DNA from: Paenibacillus sp. FSL H7-0357
Lineage (GTDB): Bacteria; Bacillota; Bacilli; Paenibacillales; Paenibacillaceae
Assembly: GCF_000758525.1 (NCBI RefSeq)
Contig: NZ_CP009241.1
Location: 7,483,501 to 7,547,500, forward strand
Direction: 5' to 3'
DNA: 64,000 bases
Under the pieces are notes generated by a model. It was not told where the DNA came from. It saw only the letters and a list, made by a program, of their open reading frames with translations, and did no database searches. How positions within the stretch are numbered: position 1 is the stretch's first letter; every line of letters starts with the position of its first letter. A program made the position numbers and the translations under genes. This document shows positions 27,558-37,488 of the stretch, piece after piece.

Positions 27558-27976
27558 ACTCATAATCTCCAATCTGATTAGAATAATGAGCCACTTCTGT
27601 TAATTAAAAACACAGTTACACAAATCTTCAACGGTTTCAAAGATTATAATATCTAAATCTTCATCATACAGTTCCTCCTATTCAATTTAGGAAATCGTTT
27701 GCACAACATTACAATAGCATACCATTTATATGACCTTATGGGAATATAATACTAGTAAAAAGCTGCTGCGAATGAAGGGATTAAGTGAAATCGCTATTTT
27801 AATGATCAGGCTGCTCAGGGAGCATGGAGACCACCAGCCTTTGGTTTGATACTTTAATTATACCGAAAAAAAAAAGACATTCTCCTCAGAAAAATGAGGA
27901 GAATGTCTTTTTGAAATCTAAATGGATTTTTTCAGTGGTCTCCCCTTTGGGCGGAGGTTTTGCTCATTAGAGCTGT
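27558..27976. other. AT-rich spacer between BtrH-like gene and sugar importer
   Basis: About 420 bp with no credible long gene. A possible 25-codon frame starting at 27773 lacks a clear ribosome site. The region marks the boundary between the AT-rich BtrH-like gene and normal-composition sequence and ends in a strong terminator. Confidence 0.5.
27871..27912. terminator. Strong intrinsic terminator after the sugar-binding lipoprotein gene
   Basis: Perfect 18-bp stem AAAAAGACATTCTCCTCA/TGAGGAGAATGTCTTTTT with loop GAAAAA. Confidence 0.9.
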
Positions 27977-29566
27977 TTACTTGTTTGCCAAGAAAGCATC
28001 AATTTGAGCTTGCAGTTCAGCTTGGATTTTATCAATGCCAGCCGATTTCAGTTGCTTGTTCAGCTCTGCAAGGCCTTTGTCGATATCATCAATTACGCCG
28101 TACTCAAGCGGAACCGCATAGCGGAGCATCACATTGCCTATGTTGGCGATTTGCGTTTTCACTTTGCTGTTGTCGAATACAAACGTTTCAAGCGGATAAT
28201 GGTAGACTTCTTTTGCTTCCCAGCCATTCACCAGATCGGAAATTTCTTGCGGGAAGGCTTCATTGTCACGGTTGAGCGGCGAGTTGAAGCTCCAGTTCGA
28301 GAAGCCGGTAAAGTTGGCATTTTTAGCGGTTGCTTTATATTTGTCGTCGCCCACCGCTTCATAGTGTACACCGCTTACGCCGTACATCATCAGATCATGC
28401 AGTTCTTTATCATTTTGCATCAGATCGATTAACATCAGGGAACGTTCCGGATTCTCGGAAGTTGCATGGACCGACGTACCGTTTTGTGTAGAAATAGCTA
28501 CCGATTTTTTCTTGCCTTGGTTGATGTCGGCCAGTGCTACTTCATAAGGAGAATTTTCTTGGCGCATTAAAGCCATGAGGGCTCCAAGCGTTCCGTTGTT
28601 GTGCGTAATCGATGCCGTTTTGCCTGCTTTAAAATCCGCCTGATGATCGTTTTTGCTGTTCAGAACGTTCTTCGACCATGCATTGTTATCGGCAAGGTCC
28701 TTGTAATACACGAGCAGATCTTTGAACTCTTGCGTTTCATATACGTTAAAGATTTGCCCTTTTTCATCCGTCAATTTAAAGGCAAATGGAAGGTCGAGAT
28801 CAAACATATTCCATTCATTTTGCTGCTTCAGCAAGACGCGGTCCAAATTATGAAATTTCCAGTCCCCTGTTTCCGGAGTGAAAGGCGATACGCCCTTCTC
28901 GTTTTGTGCTATCGCTTTCAAATAAGTAGCATAGGTTTCCGGGCTGTTGATTTCTGGCAGATTGTGTTTCTTACGCAAATCTTCACGATACAAAATCAGC
29001 TTTTCAACGGACTCCCCTCTGTTTTGCGGAACCATGTACAGTTTTCCGTTTACTTTCGCCTGATCCCAGCCCACATCAGACATCGCAGCCATCGTTTGCG
29101 GCATATATTTGGTAAGCAGCTCATCGGTCAATTCCAGGAAGCCGCCTTTCAGCGCCTGATCATTGTAGCCGGCCCAGTTTGCTGAATAGATGAGGTCAAA
29201 ATCTTCATCCGCCGCCAGCTTCAGTGGATATTTTTGCGCCCAGTCAGACCAGTCCAGGAATTCGCCTTCGACCGTGGCATTAATTTTTTCTTTCAGCTTT
29301 TTATTAATTTCAGCAAACACGATATCATAGTCTACAGGTTTGGGACCCACAAAAATCATTTTCAGCTTCACTTCTTTGGAGGTATCAATGGCGCCTGAGG
29401 TGTCTGAGCCGCCTGTCGTATCGCTGCCTGGCTCTGCTGACTCTGATGCATTGTTAGTAGCCTGAGCAGGTGCATTGGCATTGTTCTTTCCGCCGCCGCA
29501 TGCACTCAAAATCATTACGAAGGTTAAAACGAGCGCCAACATGATCAATCTATTTTTCTTCAGCAT
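27977..29566 (-). CDS. Extracellular sugar-binding lipoprotein of an ABC importer (LplA/YtcQ type)
   Basis: A 529-residue family 1 solute-binding protein. The signal sequence ends in lipobox LSAC at about residues 20-23, then a Gly/Asn/Ser-rich linker. The mature domain begins around KLKMIFVGPKPVDYDIVFAE. It should capture an oligosaccharide outside the cell and deliver it to the two permeases encoded upstream. Length and sequence style match LplA/YtcQ proteins, which import complex polysaccharide fragments. No ATPase gene is present, as usual where a shared MsmX-type ATPase is used. Last gene of the importer transcript. Confidence 0.9.
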   Translation of the reverse strand: MLKKNRLIMLALVLTFVMILSACGGGKNNANAPAQATNNASESAEPGSDTTGGSDTSGAIDTSKEVKLKMIFVGPKPVDYDIVFAEINKKLKEKINATVEGEFLDWSDWAQKYPLKLAADEDFDLIYSANWAGYNDQALKGGFLELTDELLTKYMPQTMAAMSDVGWDQAKVNGKLYMVPQNRGESVEKLILYREDLRKKHNLPEINSPETYATYLKAIAQNEKGVSPFTPETGDWKFHNLDRVLLKQQNEWNMFDLDLPFAFKLTDEKGQIFNVYETQEFKDLLVYYKDLADNNAWSKNVLNSKNDHQADFKAGKTASITHNNGTLGALMALMRQENSPYEVALADINQGKKKSVAISTQNGTSVHATSENPERSLMLIDLMQNDKELHDLMMYGVSGVHYEAVGDDKYKATAKNANFTGFSNWSFNSPLNRDNEAFPQEISDLVNGWEAKEVYHYPLETFVFDNSKVKTQIANIGNVMLRYAVPLEYGVIDDIDKGLAELNKQLKSAGIDKIQAELQAQIDAFLANK

Positions 29567-29620
29567 TTCAAACCTTCCCCCTTATGTTTAAATATATTGA
29601 TTAACCGGGTTTCCCCGGGT

Positions 29621-30502
29621 TCACCCTTTCACAGCGCCAATCGTCAAGCCTTGGACGAAGTACTTCTGTACGAATGGATAAGCTAGCAGAATTGGACCGG
29701 TTGCTACAACCGTCATCGCCATCTTCAAGCTTTCGGTCGGAATCGAAGTAGTTACGACGGCTCCCGCACCCATCATAGCTTTTCGCATGCCATCCATATT
29801 GCCAAGCATTTTATATAAATAATATTGGAGCGGCATCAGGTTTTCATTGGATATAAATAGCAGCGCGTTGTACCAGTCGTTCCAATAGGCAAGTGCAAGG
29901 AACAATCCGATTGTAGCAAGCGCCGGTTTAGAGAGCGGCAGGATTAGACGAGCATAGATCTTGAAGTCGCCTGCGCCGTCAATTTTGGCCGATTCTACAA
30001 TCGCTTCCGGAATGCTGCCCATAAAGGACTTCATGACAATGATATAGAAGACGTTGAGCATCATTGGAATCACTAAGGCCGCCAGAGTATCCTTCATATC
30101 CAGGTAGTTGACCATAAGCAGATACCACGGGACCAGCCCGCCACTAAACAAAGTCGTAAAGAAGAAGAAGAAGGAAAACTTGTTGCGCCACTTGAAATCT
30201 TTTCTGGACAGCGCGTAAGCGGTCATCGAGGTCAGAAATAAGCCCAGAAGCGTGCCTATTATCGTAACAGCTATTGTCACCAAGTAGGCCTGAATCATTT
30301 GCTCGGGATACTTAAACAAAATACTGTAGGCTTCCGTAGAAAATGCAGTCGGTATAAATTGATAGCCTTCCGTTATGATTTTATTTTCTTCCGTAAAGGA
30401 TGACGATACGACAAGCACAAAGGGAAAAATACATAAAATCGCGAGAAAAATCAGGGATACATAACCAATACCTGAGAATATTTTACGATCGAGCTGCTTC
30501 AT
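29621..30502 (-). CDS. Carbohydrate ABC transporter permease, LplC/YtcP type
   Basis: A 293-residue MalG-like permease with six hydrophobic helices. The EAA loop that contacts the ATPase is visible as EAIVESAKIDGAGDFKIYAR. Start ATG at 30500-30502 follows GGAGG with a 7-nt spacer; the frame runs further upstream into the partner gene but that part is not likely translated. It partners the LplB-type permease and the lipoprotein gene on the same strand. Confidence 0.92.
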   Translation of the reverse strand: MKQLDRKIFSGIGYVSLIFLAILCIFPFVLVVSSSFTEENKIITEGYQFIPTAFSTEAYSILFKYPEQMIQAYLVTIAVTIIGTLLGLFLTSMTAYALSRKDFKWRNKFSFFFFFTTLFSGGLVPWYLLMVNYLDMKDTLAALVIPMMLNVFYIIVMKSFMGSIPEAIVESAKIDGAGDFKIYARLILPLSKPALATIGLFLALAYWNDWYNALLFISNENLMPLQYYLYKMLGNMDGMRKAMMGAGAVVTTSIPTESLKMAMTVVATGPILLAYPFVQKYFVQGLTIGAVKG

Positions 30503-30542
30503 ATCGTTACCTCCATTTTGAAAAACTAAACTCCTTATGCGC

Positions 30543-31463
30543 TTAGAACAGGGCGCGGTCTTTGTCGTATTTACGGACAGCAAAGTTCACAGTCATGATC
30601 GTCACGAATCCAAGAACGGATTGGAAAACGCCAGCCGCAGCCGACATGCCGATGTCATTCGAAGTAATCAGCGATCTGAAAACGAAAGTATCGATAACAT
30701 CTGTCGAAGAGAACAACAAACCGTTGTTGCCGATCATGTTATAGAACATCCCGAAGTCACCGCGGAAGATATTCCCGACCGCCAGCAGCACCAGAATAAT
30801 AATCGTCGGATAAAGATTGGGAATCGTCACTTTCATGATCCGCTGAAAAATATTGGCACCATCGATTTCAGCCGCTTCGTACATCTCGGTATCTATGCCC
30901 GTAATCGCGGCCAGGTACATCACCGTTCCGTATCCAAGACCTTTCCAGGCGGAAACGAGAACCAGGATATACGGCCAATAGGAAGGTGTATTGTAAATAT
31001 CGACAGGCTCCAGTCCTAAGCCTCTAAGCAGAGCATTCACAGTGCCGATATCATAGTTGAGCAGGTTATAGGCAATCGCCCCGACAACGACCCATGAGAT
31101 AAAGTAAGGAAGAAACAGCGCCGATTGTGTGATTTTCCGGAACCATTTGCCGCCGACCTCAAACAACATGATTGCTGCAAATATTTGCAACGAGTTGTTC
31201 ACGATAATAAACGCAATGTTGTACAATGCTGTATTTCGTGTGACCCGCCAGGCATCTCCCGATTCAAAGAAAAAGCGGAAGTTGTCGAGTCCGTTCCAGG
31301 CACTCCCAAAAATACCTCCGGCGTAATCATAATGCTTGAAGGCAATAATGATGCCTGCCATCGGGATATAGGCAAACAGGAGGAAAAATGCAACCGCTGG
31401 TGCCAGCATCAATAAGAGAACCCTGTAGTTTTTCAAATCGCTCCAAAATGTATGCCCTTTCAT
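30543..31463 (-). CDS. Carbohydrate ABC transporter permease, LplB/YteP type
   Basis: A 306-residue MalF-like permease with six helices. The EAA loop reads EMYEAAEIDGANIFQRIMKV. GAGGGGTG precedes the ATG at 31461-31463; the longer frame from 31520 starts inside the promoter region. First gene of the importer transcript, 150 bp downstream of the response regulator gene and separated from it by a terminator, so probably transcribed from its own promoter under that regulator. Confidence 0.92.
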   Translation of the reverse strand: MKGHTFWSDLKNYRVLLLMLAPAVAFFLLFAYIPMAGIIIAFKHYDYAGGIFGSAWNGLDNFRFFFESGDAWRVTRNTALYNIAFIIVNNSLQIFAAIMLFEVGGKWFRKITQSALFLPYFISWVVVGAIAYNLLNYDIGTVNALLRGLGLEPVDIYNTPSYWPYILVLVSAWKGLGYGTVMYLAAITGIDTEMYEAAEIDGANIFQRIMKVTIPNLYPTIIILVLLAVGNIFRGDFGMFYNMIGNNGLLFSSTDVIDTFVFRSLITSNDIGMSAAAGVFQSVLGFVTIMTVNFAVRKYDKDRALF

Positions 31464-31565
31464 CTTTGCACCCCTCTCTTCTCTATATCTCTGATTATAA
31501 TAGGGCGGGTGCGGTGACATAATTCAGCGAAACAACTAAACTTAATACTAATTCAACGATTCGAC

Positions 31566-31602
31566 AAAAAATAAGCCCTGTCCCGTCCGGAACAAGAGCC
31601 TC
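31566..31602 (-). terminator. Terminator of the two-component operon
   Basis: On the minus strand a stem AGGCTCTTGTTCC/GGGACAGGGCTT with one bulge is followed by ATTTTTTG, just beyond the response regulator stop codon. Confidence 0.7.
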
Positions 31603-31612
31603 ACGAATAGAT

Positions 31613-33187
31613 TCAAATTTTGTTTCTCTTCCGGTACTCGCCGGGGGACATGCCCATGTACTGCTTGAACTGCCTATTGAAATAAATAATATTTTTATAT
31701 CCGGCCTGTTCTGCAATTTCATATATTTTCTTCGTCGGATCTCCGAGCAGCTCGCATACCCGCTTCATTCGCAATTCACTCAGGAAATCGCTGAATAGAC
31801 TGTTGGTTTCGACTTTAAACAGATGACCCAGATAGTTGGGCGTAAAATCGAAATGAGCGGCAACTTCGTTCAGCGTTACTTTTTGCTCCAATCTTCCTTT
31901 CACATATTCCGTGATTTCATCAATTAGCTTCCGCTTTTGTCTTTGCCGTTTCAAATACAGCAGCTCCGACAGTTCAAAGAACCTTCTTCTCAGCCACGAA
32001 AGGATATCATGCACCGTTTCGAACTGAAAGAGCACAAAAGGATGATGGGAATCCCAATTCAAAATCTCGTACAAATGCTCATCCATTTGCCGCAGATCGG
32101 CATGAAGCTTGGAGGTAATCCGAATGATGATGTCGTAAATATCGTTTTTCTGGGAGATCGGGCTGTCTCCGGCAAACAGCTGCAGCAAGCAATCGTCAAT
32201 GGTTGTAAGGTCGTAGTCGAGCATAGCTTTAAGCATCCGGTCAACAATAACCTCTACATCCGCAGCGATCTTTTCCTTTGGGTGCCACTCGGAGGCGTCT
32301 TGGATGAGCCTGTTTTTGCCGACAATCCATTTGATGCTTAAAGCGGCCTGAGCCTGCCGGTAGGACTTATGCAGCTTGTCGAGTTTGGTTGTGTACATCC
32401 CCCGGCCGATGGTAATGGAAAAGGAAAATTCCTGATAGAACGCCCGAATCAGCTCTTCCATCAAAGCGGTGAAATATTGTTCCTGAACTGCAGCCAAGAT
32501 CACAAAGTGATAGTCATAGGTGGTGATGACCATGCCTAAATTTTGATCGTGAGCGAACTTCCGGATGAAATGATTGGCGCTGCTGCTCCATACACTCCGC
32601 TTCTCTTCAGTCCATGACTCTATTTTCCACGCCATGTCGTCGATCTCAACGATGGCTACCGCGGACGCATCTTGTAAATAGGGCACTAGGAAACTCTGAA
32701 TATGCGTCTCGACCTGACCCGGAGTGGCCTCGTTAAACCAGCGCAGCAACAGTTCCTGATTCACAAGCGTCAGTGTCTCCGACAAGGAAATATGCTGCTT
32801 CCGCTCTTTCTCAATCTTGGCGCAGAGTCCCCTCAGCATATGGTTTAGCTCGTCGTCATCGACGGGCTTAAGCAAATAACCGGATGCGCTCAATTGAATC
32901 GCTTCTTTGGCATAGCTGAAATCCTGATGTCCGCTAATAAAAACAATATGGATCTCGGGGTTGATCTCCTTCGCTTTCCGCGCAAATTCCATTCCTGACA
33001 TGATGGGCATACGGATATCGGAGAGAATGATGTCAACAGGATACTGCTCCATCATTTTGAGAGCGGCAAACCCGCTCGCGGCCGTTCTAACATTATGCAA
33101 AGGCAAATGCTCATTGCCCGCCACACGCCGTCTGAGCCATTCCAAATCGACCACTTCGTCATCCACCAGCAGAACGTTAATCTCCAT
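31613..33187 (-). CDS. AraC-type response regulator (YesN-like)
   Basis: A 524-residue regulator: REC domain (residues 1-125) with acidic pocket DDE and phospho-acceptor Asp in DIILSDIRMP and Lys in YLLKPVDDDEL, a long central region with a degenerate GGDEF-like part typical of YesN proteins, and two C-terminal AraC helix-turn-helices (VTLNEVAAHFDFTPNYLGHL, IYEIAEQAGYKNIIYFNRQF). GGGGG precedes the ATG at 33185-33187. The histidine kinase gene ends 12 nt upstream. It most likely activates the importer genes just downstream. Confidence 0.92.
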   Translation of the reverse strand: MEINVLLVDDEVVDLEWLRRRVAGNEHLPLHNVRTAASGFAALKMMEQYPVDIILSDIRMPIMSGMEFARKAKEINPEIHIVFISGHQDFSYAKEAIQLSASGYLLKPVDDDELNHMLRGLCAKIEKERKQHISLSETLTLVNQELLLRWFNEATPGQVETHIQSFLVPYLQDASAVAIVEIDDMAWKIESWTEEKRSVWSSSANHFIRKFAHDQNLGMVITTYDYHFVILAAVQEQYFTALMEELIRAFYQEFSFSITIGRGMYTTKLDKLHKSYRQAQAALSIKWIVGKNRLIQDASEWHPKEKIAADVEVIVDRMLKAMLDYDLTTIDDCLLQLFAGDSPISQKNDIYDIIIRITSKLHADLRQMDEHLYEILNWDSHHPFVLFQFETVHDILSWLRRRFFELSELLYLKRQRQKRKLIDEITEYVKGRLEQKVTLNEVAAHFDFTPNYLGHLFKVETNSLFSDFLSELRMKRVCELLGDPTKKIYEIAEQAGYKNIIYFNRQFKQYMGMSPGEYRKRNKI

Positions 33188-33199
33188 CACCATATCCCC

Positions 33200-34933
33200 C
33201 TACTCCCCCAAATCTTCCCGGATTTCCGCATTATCCACCGGTAAAATAATTTGAACTGTCGTTCCCGCCCCAAAATGGCTGCCAATCTGAATGCCGAAAT
33301 CATTACCGTATCTCAGTTTGATTCGTTCTTCCACGTTTCTCAGACCATAGCTGTCAGAATGAAGCGGGTTCGACCGCATTGTTCTAAGGGTATCCGGCCG
33401 CATACCGATCCCGTTATCAATGACCTTAAGTTCAATCCGGTCGCTAAGCTGCTTTCCGGTAATACGGATCGCAATCGTCTCACCGAACCAGGCGTGCTTG
33501 AATATGTTCTCGACAAACGGCTGCAAAATCAGCTTAATAATGGGAATCTGTAAAATTTCCGGATCGATATCATAATATACCTTGAAGGCATCCGCATACT
33601 TTACTCTCTGGATTTCAAGATAGGTCCTTACCTGCTCCAACTCTTTTTCCAGAGAGATATACACATGCCCTTCGTTTAAGGTGAGCCGATAAAATTTGGA
33701 AAGGCCTTGTACCATCCTCGTAACCTTCTCAACTTCCCCCAAATTGGCCAAACTGCCAATCGTCGACAGTGTATTGTACAAGAAATGCGGACTGATTTGG
33801 GCTTGCAGCACATCCAGCTCAGCTTGTTTTTTCTGGATGCCCTGCTCGTAGACGTCGTGGATCAGTTCCTGGATGCTCGTGGCCATTTGATTAAAGCTAT
33901 TGGCAATGTAGACAAATTCATCGTTTCCTGAAAACCCGATTCTTTTGTAAAAATTCCCTTCCTGAAACGACTGGACCAAATATACGATCCGTTTAATTTT
34001 TTTACCGGAGATTCGGGCAACCAGGAAACCGATAACAGCCATAACCAAAAAGCTGATGGAACAGACGGTGCCAATCACCTTCTGCATTCTGCTCGCGTCT
34101 TTGTTCAAATAAGTGTGCGGTACCCTTGCCTCGATGGCATATCCCGGTATCGGAACATCTTCGCTAATAATCAAATAAGAATCTTGCTTCGCATGTTCAT
34201 CTACAATACCCTGTTCATATATAGTCGATCCTTGCATCCTGTCAATCAAACGAAGGTCAAGCCCCTGTTCAATCGGAAAGGTATCGAAATTGCCAAAAAG
34301 CTCGTCAATTCTCGCCGTGACACGAATATAACCGATAATGGCCGGACCATTTGATGAAACGAGCTTACGGACATACGAAATGTTGCCCAGCTCGCGATCG
34401 GTGTCTGCCTGAAGCCACAGGCTGTCTTTGCTATCCGTGACGATCGACTGAAACCACTCCGCATTTTTGATCGTCCGGTAAGGAAGAACATAATAATCGC
34501 TTCTACCGATCGGCATCGACATCTCGTCACCGGTAATTTCAAGCATCGTCTCATTCACGGTATAGAGCGTAAGTCTCAGCTTGTTCCCGTACAATTGCAG
34601 AGGGGCCTTCATATAAGGAACGATATCGTCTCTCATCTTAAGCATGTTATCCAAAGGCTCCCCCCTAAACTGAAGGGCATTCTGAAAGTTCGAATTGAGA
34701 AACAGCGAATTACTCATTCGTTTGATTTCATCCGTCTGGTATTCGATGTTATTCCTTGTCTGCTTCAAAGCGGTCCTGATATTCGTTTCCGCCATCTCTG
34801 TCCTGGATTGAATGAGCATCGTATATGCGATATAGCCGACCAGTACATCTGTCAGCAATACAAGAATGAGATACGGAATCATCATCTTGTAGGTGAACGG
34901 AATATACTTTTTCCTGAACCAGAACCTCTCCAT
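33200..34933 (-). CDS. Sensor histidine kinase (YesM-like)
   Basis: A 577-residue membrane kinase: a helix near residues 18-38, an extracytoplasmic dCache-type sensor (about 40-290), a second helix (about 293-315), HAMP, a His_kinase domain with the phospho-acceptor in ISPHFLYNTLSTIGSLANLG, and HATPase_c with ILQPFVENIFKHAW and VIDNGIGM. The ATG at 34931-34933 has AGGGAG at seven bases. With the response regulator it should sense extracellular carbohydrate and switch on the adjacent ABC importer. Confidence 0.92.
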   Translation of the reverse strand: MERFWFRKKYIPFTYKMMIPYLILVLLTDVLVGYIAYTMLIQSRTEMAETNIRTALKQTRNNIEYQTDEIKRMSNSLFLNSNFQNALQFRGEPLDNMLKMRDDIVPYMKAPLQLYGNKLRLTLYTVNETMLEITGDEMSMPIGRSDYYVLPYRTIKNAEWFQSIVTDSKDSLWLQADTDRELGNISYVRKLVSSNGPAIIGYIRVTARIDELFGNFDTFPIEQGLDLRLIDRMQGSTIYEQGIVDEHAKQDSYLIISEDVPIPGYAIEARVPHTYLNKDASRMQKVIGTVCSISFLVMAVIGFLVARISGKKIKRIVYLVQSFQEGNFYKRIGFSGNDEFVYIANSFNQMATSIQELIHDVYEQGIQKKQAELDVLQAQISPHFLYNTLSTIGSLANLGEVEKVTRMVQGLSKFYRLTLNEGHVYISLEKELEQVRTYLEIQRVKYADAFKVYYDIDPEILQIPIIKLILQPFVENIFKHAWFGETIAIRITGKQLSDRIELKVIDNGIGMRPDTLRTMRSNPLHSDSYGLRNVEERIKLRYGNDFGIQIGSHFGAGTTVQIILPVDNAEIREDLGE

Positions 34934-35213
34934 GGGCATGCTCCCTTGTAACCGTGTCAATGGAATACCTTCATTTTTATCTATTCTACAATGAAATGAA
35001 AGCGGTTACTATAGAATGCATTTGGAAATTCGACTTTTAATGACAAAAAGGCCTGCATTTAAGACCCCCCGAACAATAAAAGCTCGCAGCAGCTGTAATC
35101 AGCACCCTCTCCATGGTGTGTGTTTCTACCATAGCCGGAATGATGAAAAACAGGCTGTGCGAGCTTCAACTCCATACCTTTCTACCTATTCAGAAGAGGC
35201 AACGTTGGCTTGT

Positions 35214-35762
35214 TCATTCATGAACATGAACCAAACCTTGTTTTAAGCGGTCCAGCTGCAGAAGATGATGACGGTAATGCATTTCAACAAGCAGAAACCA
35301 TTCCTCTGCGCACAGTCCACCGAATCGCGGATGAGGCACTGTATTTTGTTTGGACGCTTGCTCAAGGGTAGGTTCAATCTCCTTCATTCTCTGGTTGACC
35401 ATGTGCAGCCCTTGAATTAGCTGCTCTTTGCTTTCCGGCTGCTGCGGCGTATATTGGGGGGAAGGCGGAACCTGAACACGAACGGGCGGGAAACTTCCTT
35501 CAGCGAATATAGCCGCACCTGCTTCGGTTTTTCCCGCTTGAGATACCAGGGAATCTTCGCTTGGCACCAGGCATTGATCTACATTGCGAAGCTGCATATA
35601 CAGCGCCGAGTTAATAAGATGTTGAACCATCTGTCCGATAGACCACTCGTTGTCGCTTGGCTTTTGCTTCAGCTGCTCCATACTGAATGGATCCAGTTCA
35701 TCAATATAATGTGCCACAGTTTCCTCAAAACGTTGTAAGGCTTCCTTAGTTGTAACCATCAT
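35214..35762 (-). CDS. DinB family protein
   Basis: A 182-residue four-helix-bundle protein of the DinB/YfiT superfamily. The metal-ligand pattern is visible: His in GQMVQHLINSA, and two histidines in EMHYRHHLLQLDRL near the C-terminus. Members include thiol transferases and many of unknown role. Start ATG with AAAGGAG. The 250-bp spacer upstream carries a long-range 9-bp inverted repeat AAGCTCGCA/TGCGAGCTT about 35079-35168 but no gene. Confidence 0.82.
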   Translation of the reverse strand: MMVTTKEALQRFEETVAHYIDELDPFSMEQLKQKPSDNEWSIGQMVQHLINSALYMQLRNVDQCLVPSEDSLVSQAGKTEAGAAIFAEGSFPPVRVQVPPSPQYTPQQPESKEQLIQGLHMVNQRMKEIEPTLEQASKQNTVPHPRFGGLCAEEWFLLVEMHYRHHLLQLDRLKQGLVHVHE

Positions 35763-35801
35763 GTATTAGCTCCTTTAATCATCTTTTGTTCTAAGTATAC
35801 T

Positions 35802-35836
35802 AAAACGCTACTGACACCCTTATGTCAGTAGCGTTT
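35802..35836 (-). terminator. Terminator overlapping the WYL regulator stop codon
   Basis: Stem AAACGCTACTGACA/TGTCAGTAGCGTTT with loop CCCTTA; the stop codon lies in one arm. A near-identical copy exists at 56954-56989. Confidence 0.85.
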
Positions 35837-36772
35837 CAACATGTTCTCCAGTTCGTCTCTAACCCGATTCCGGAAGGATTCCGGCTCCAGTACAACCACT
35901 CCGGCTCCCCAGCCGAGCACGGATTGCAGCAGTTCCTCCGCCTGCCTAACACGAAAGGTTACCAGCAAGCCTTCCGGTTGATCCTCTATCGTATCTATAT
36001 AGAAGTTGTTCGACTCCCTTACCTTATCGGCAATGTCAGGCTGGACCCGGATGCGCACACGGATGTTGCGGTCGTCTGGAGGCCGGTATGCCTCCAAATT
36101 AAAATCTGCTGGAAGCTTGAATCCAGCTTCCAGTTCAATAAGCTCCGTCATCCGGGACAACCGGAAATGACGGATGTCTTGACGCAATTCACACCACGCG
36201 ATGAGTACCCATGCCCCATGAAGGAGCACAAGCCCATAAGGAGCAACCGTACGAACGCTTTGGCGGTTTCCATCGGCTTCGGCAATTTTTTTGGAATAGT
36301 GAAAGCTTATTTTTCGTTCCTCCAGGATCGCCTGACGAATCGCTTCCAGGTATGCCTTCTCTTGTATTCGTGATACATCTTCAGCGGACGTACGCAACCG
36401 AATGCTCTTACGTATCCGGGCAGCCTCACTGCGGACCGGTTCCGGGAGGATGGCTTCAATCTTTCCTCTGGAAGTACGAGACTTACGGCCATAGTGGACA
36501 TCAAACCACTGCTCGATAAAATCCGTCCCGATAAGTAACGTCACAGCTTCTTCTACCGTAAAGCTGACTGGCGGCAGGAAATACCCCTCCATTAAGGAGT
36601 ATCCCTGTCCTGGCGCCCCTATCACGGATACACCAGCTTCACTTAAAGCTTGAATATCCCTATAAATGGTTCTCACGCTTGTTTCAAAGGTAGCGGCCAA
36701 ATCCTCGGCCCGCAGCACCTTATTACGCTGCAGCTCAAGCACTATGGCTAACAAACGATCCGTCTTATTCAT
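35825..36772 (-). CDS. YafY-type WYL-domain transcriptional regulator
   Basis: A 315-residue regulator: N-terminal HTH_11 winged helix (RLLAIVLELQRNKVLRAEDL, FETSVRTIYRDIQALSEAG), a WYL domain around residues 145-225 (ISFHYSKKIAEADGNRQSVR, VAPYGLVLLHGAWVLIAWCE) and the C-terminal WCX extension. WYL domains bind ligands, often nucleic acid or small molecules. It ends in ENMLKRY, and the last residues plus terminator are duplicated as a scar at 56977. AGGGGGAGGGTG lies upstream of the ATG. Confidence 0.9.
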   Translation of the reverse strand: MNKTDRLLAIVLELQRNKVLRAEDLAATFETSVRTIYRDIQALSEAGVSVIGAPGQGYSLMEGYFLPPVSFTVEEAVTLLIGTDFIEQWFDVHYGRKSRTSRGKIEAILPEPVRSEAARIRKSIRLRTSAEDVSRIQEKAYLEAIRQAILEERKISFHYSKKIAEADGNRQSVRTVAPYGLVLLHGAWVLIAWCELRQDIRHFRLSRMTELIELEAGFKLPADFNLEAYRPPDDRNIRVRIRVQPDIADKVRESNNFYIDTIEDQPEGLLVTFRVRQAEELLQSVLGWGAGVVVLEPESFRNRVRDELENMLKRY

Positions 36773-36820
36773 GCGGCTGCACCCTCCCCCTGCTGTTTAT
36801 GATTATTTGCAATATTCAAA

Positions 36821-36840
36821 TTAGTACTGTATAGTTCTAG
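36821..36840. promoter_or_regulatory. TetR operator upstream of the TetR gene
   Basis: TTAGTACT-GTAT-AGTTCTAG is an imperfect copy of the perfect inverted repeat found 630 bp downstream, in front of the reductase-hydrolase gene. Probably the autoregulatory site. Confidence 0.6.
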
Positions 36841-36860
36841 TTATGACAAAGGTGAAATTA

Positions 36861-37427
36861 ATGAATCAAAAACGTGTGATTGAGGTCGCAGCAACATTAT
36901 TTTTAGAAAAAGGATTTGCTTATACAAGTATGGATGAATTAGTGCGTGTAAGCAAAGTATCAAAATCTAATGTGTATTATCACTTTTCTGATAAGGAAAA
37001 ATTGTTAGAAGGGGTCGTTGATTATTGGATTGAAACGTATCAGCGTGCCATTGATCAAATACTTTCTCAGAACCAATTATCAGTTGAAGATCGTGTCCAG
37101 ATGTTTTTAGAGCATTTATCACAGGGAGTTCAGTCAAGAAAGTATAAGGGTAGTTGTCCATTTATTACTCTTTATATTCAAAGTCCTACACAAGCTACGC
37201 ACATAAAAGAAAAAATAGGTCTCTTTTTTGCAGAATTACAAATAAAAGTATCTCTATTACTAAAACAAGGAGTAGAAAAAGGAGAGTTTAGAAGTACGAT
37301 TCATATTGACGAGGTAGCGGCACTGTTTATAACGAATCTTGAAGGAGCGCTGTTTATTTCAGAAACATTGAAGGATGCAACTGTTATCACGAAAACAGCC
37401 AACCAATTTTTTAACTTGCTTCGATAA
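36861..37427 (+). CDS. TetR/AcrR family regulator of the reductase-hydrolase cassette
   Basis: A 188-residue TetR repressor with helix-turn-helix VIEVAATLFLEKGFAYTSMD, VSKVSKSNVYYHFSDKEKLL. The gene is visibly AT-rich. An ATG at 36843 also opens the frame, but it falls right against the operator; AAGGTGA sits five bases before the ATG at 36861, which I prefer. Matching operators precede this gene and the next, so it probably represses both. The ligand may be a fatty or aromatic acid, by analogy only. Confidence 0.85.
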   Translation: MNQKRVIEVAATLFLEKGFAYTSMDELVRVSKVSKSNVYYHFSDKEKLLEGVVDYWIETYQRAIDQILSQNQLSVEDRVQMFLEHLSQGVQSRKYKGSCPFITLYIQSPTQATHIKEKIGLFFAELQIKVSLLLKQGVEKGEFRSTIHIDEVAALFITNLEGALFISETLKDATVITKTANQFFNLLR

Positions 37428-37451
37428 GAGAAGCATTTTTTTTACACTAAA

Positions 37452-37471
37452 TTAGTACTGAATAGTACTAA
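37452..37471. promoter_or_regulatory. TetR operator upstream of the reductase-hydrolase gene
   Basis: Perfect inverted repeat TTAGTACT-GAAT-AGTACTAA, 17 bp before the GTG start; same sequence type as the site at 36821. Confidence 0.7.
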
Positions 37472-37488
37472 ACTGGAGAGTGGAAGAT

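Noticed and set aside
27773..27850. 25-codon frame before the sugar importer terminator
   Set aside because: No good ribosome site and no recognisable features; a TATAAT nearby is not enough.
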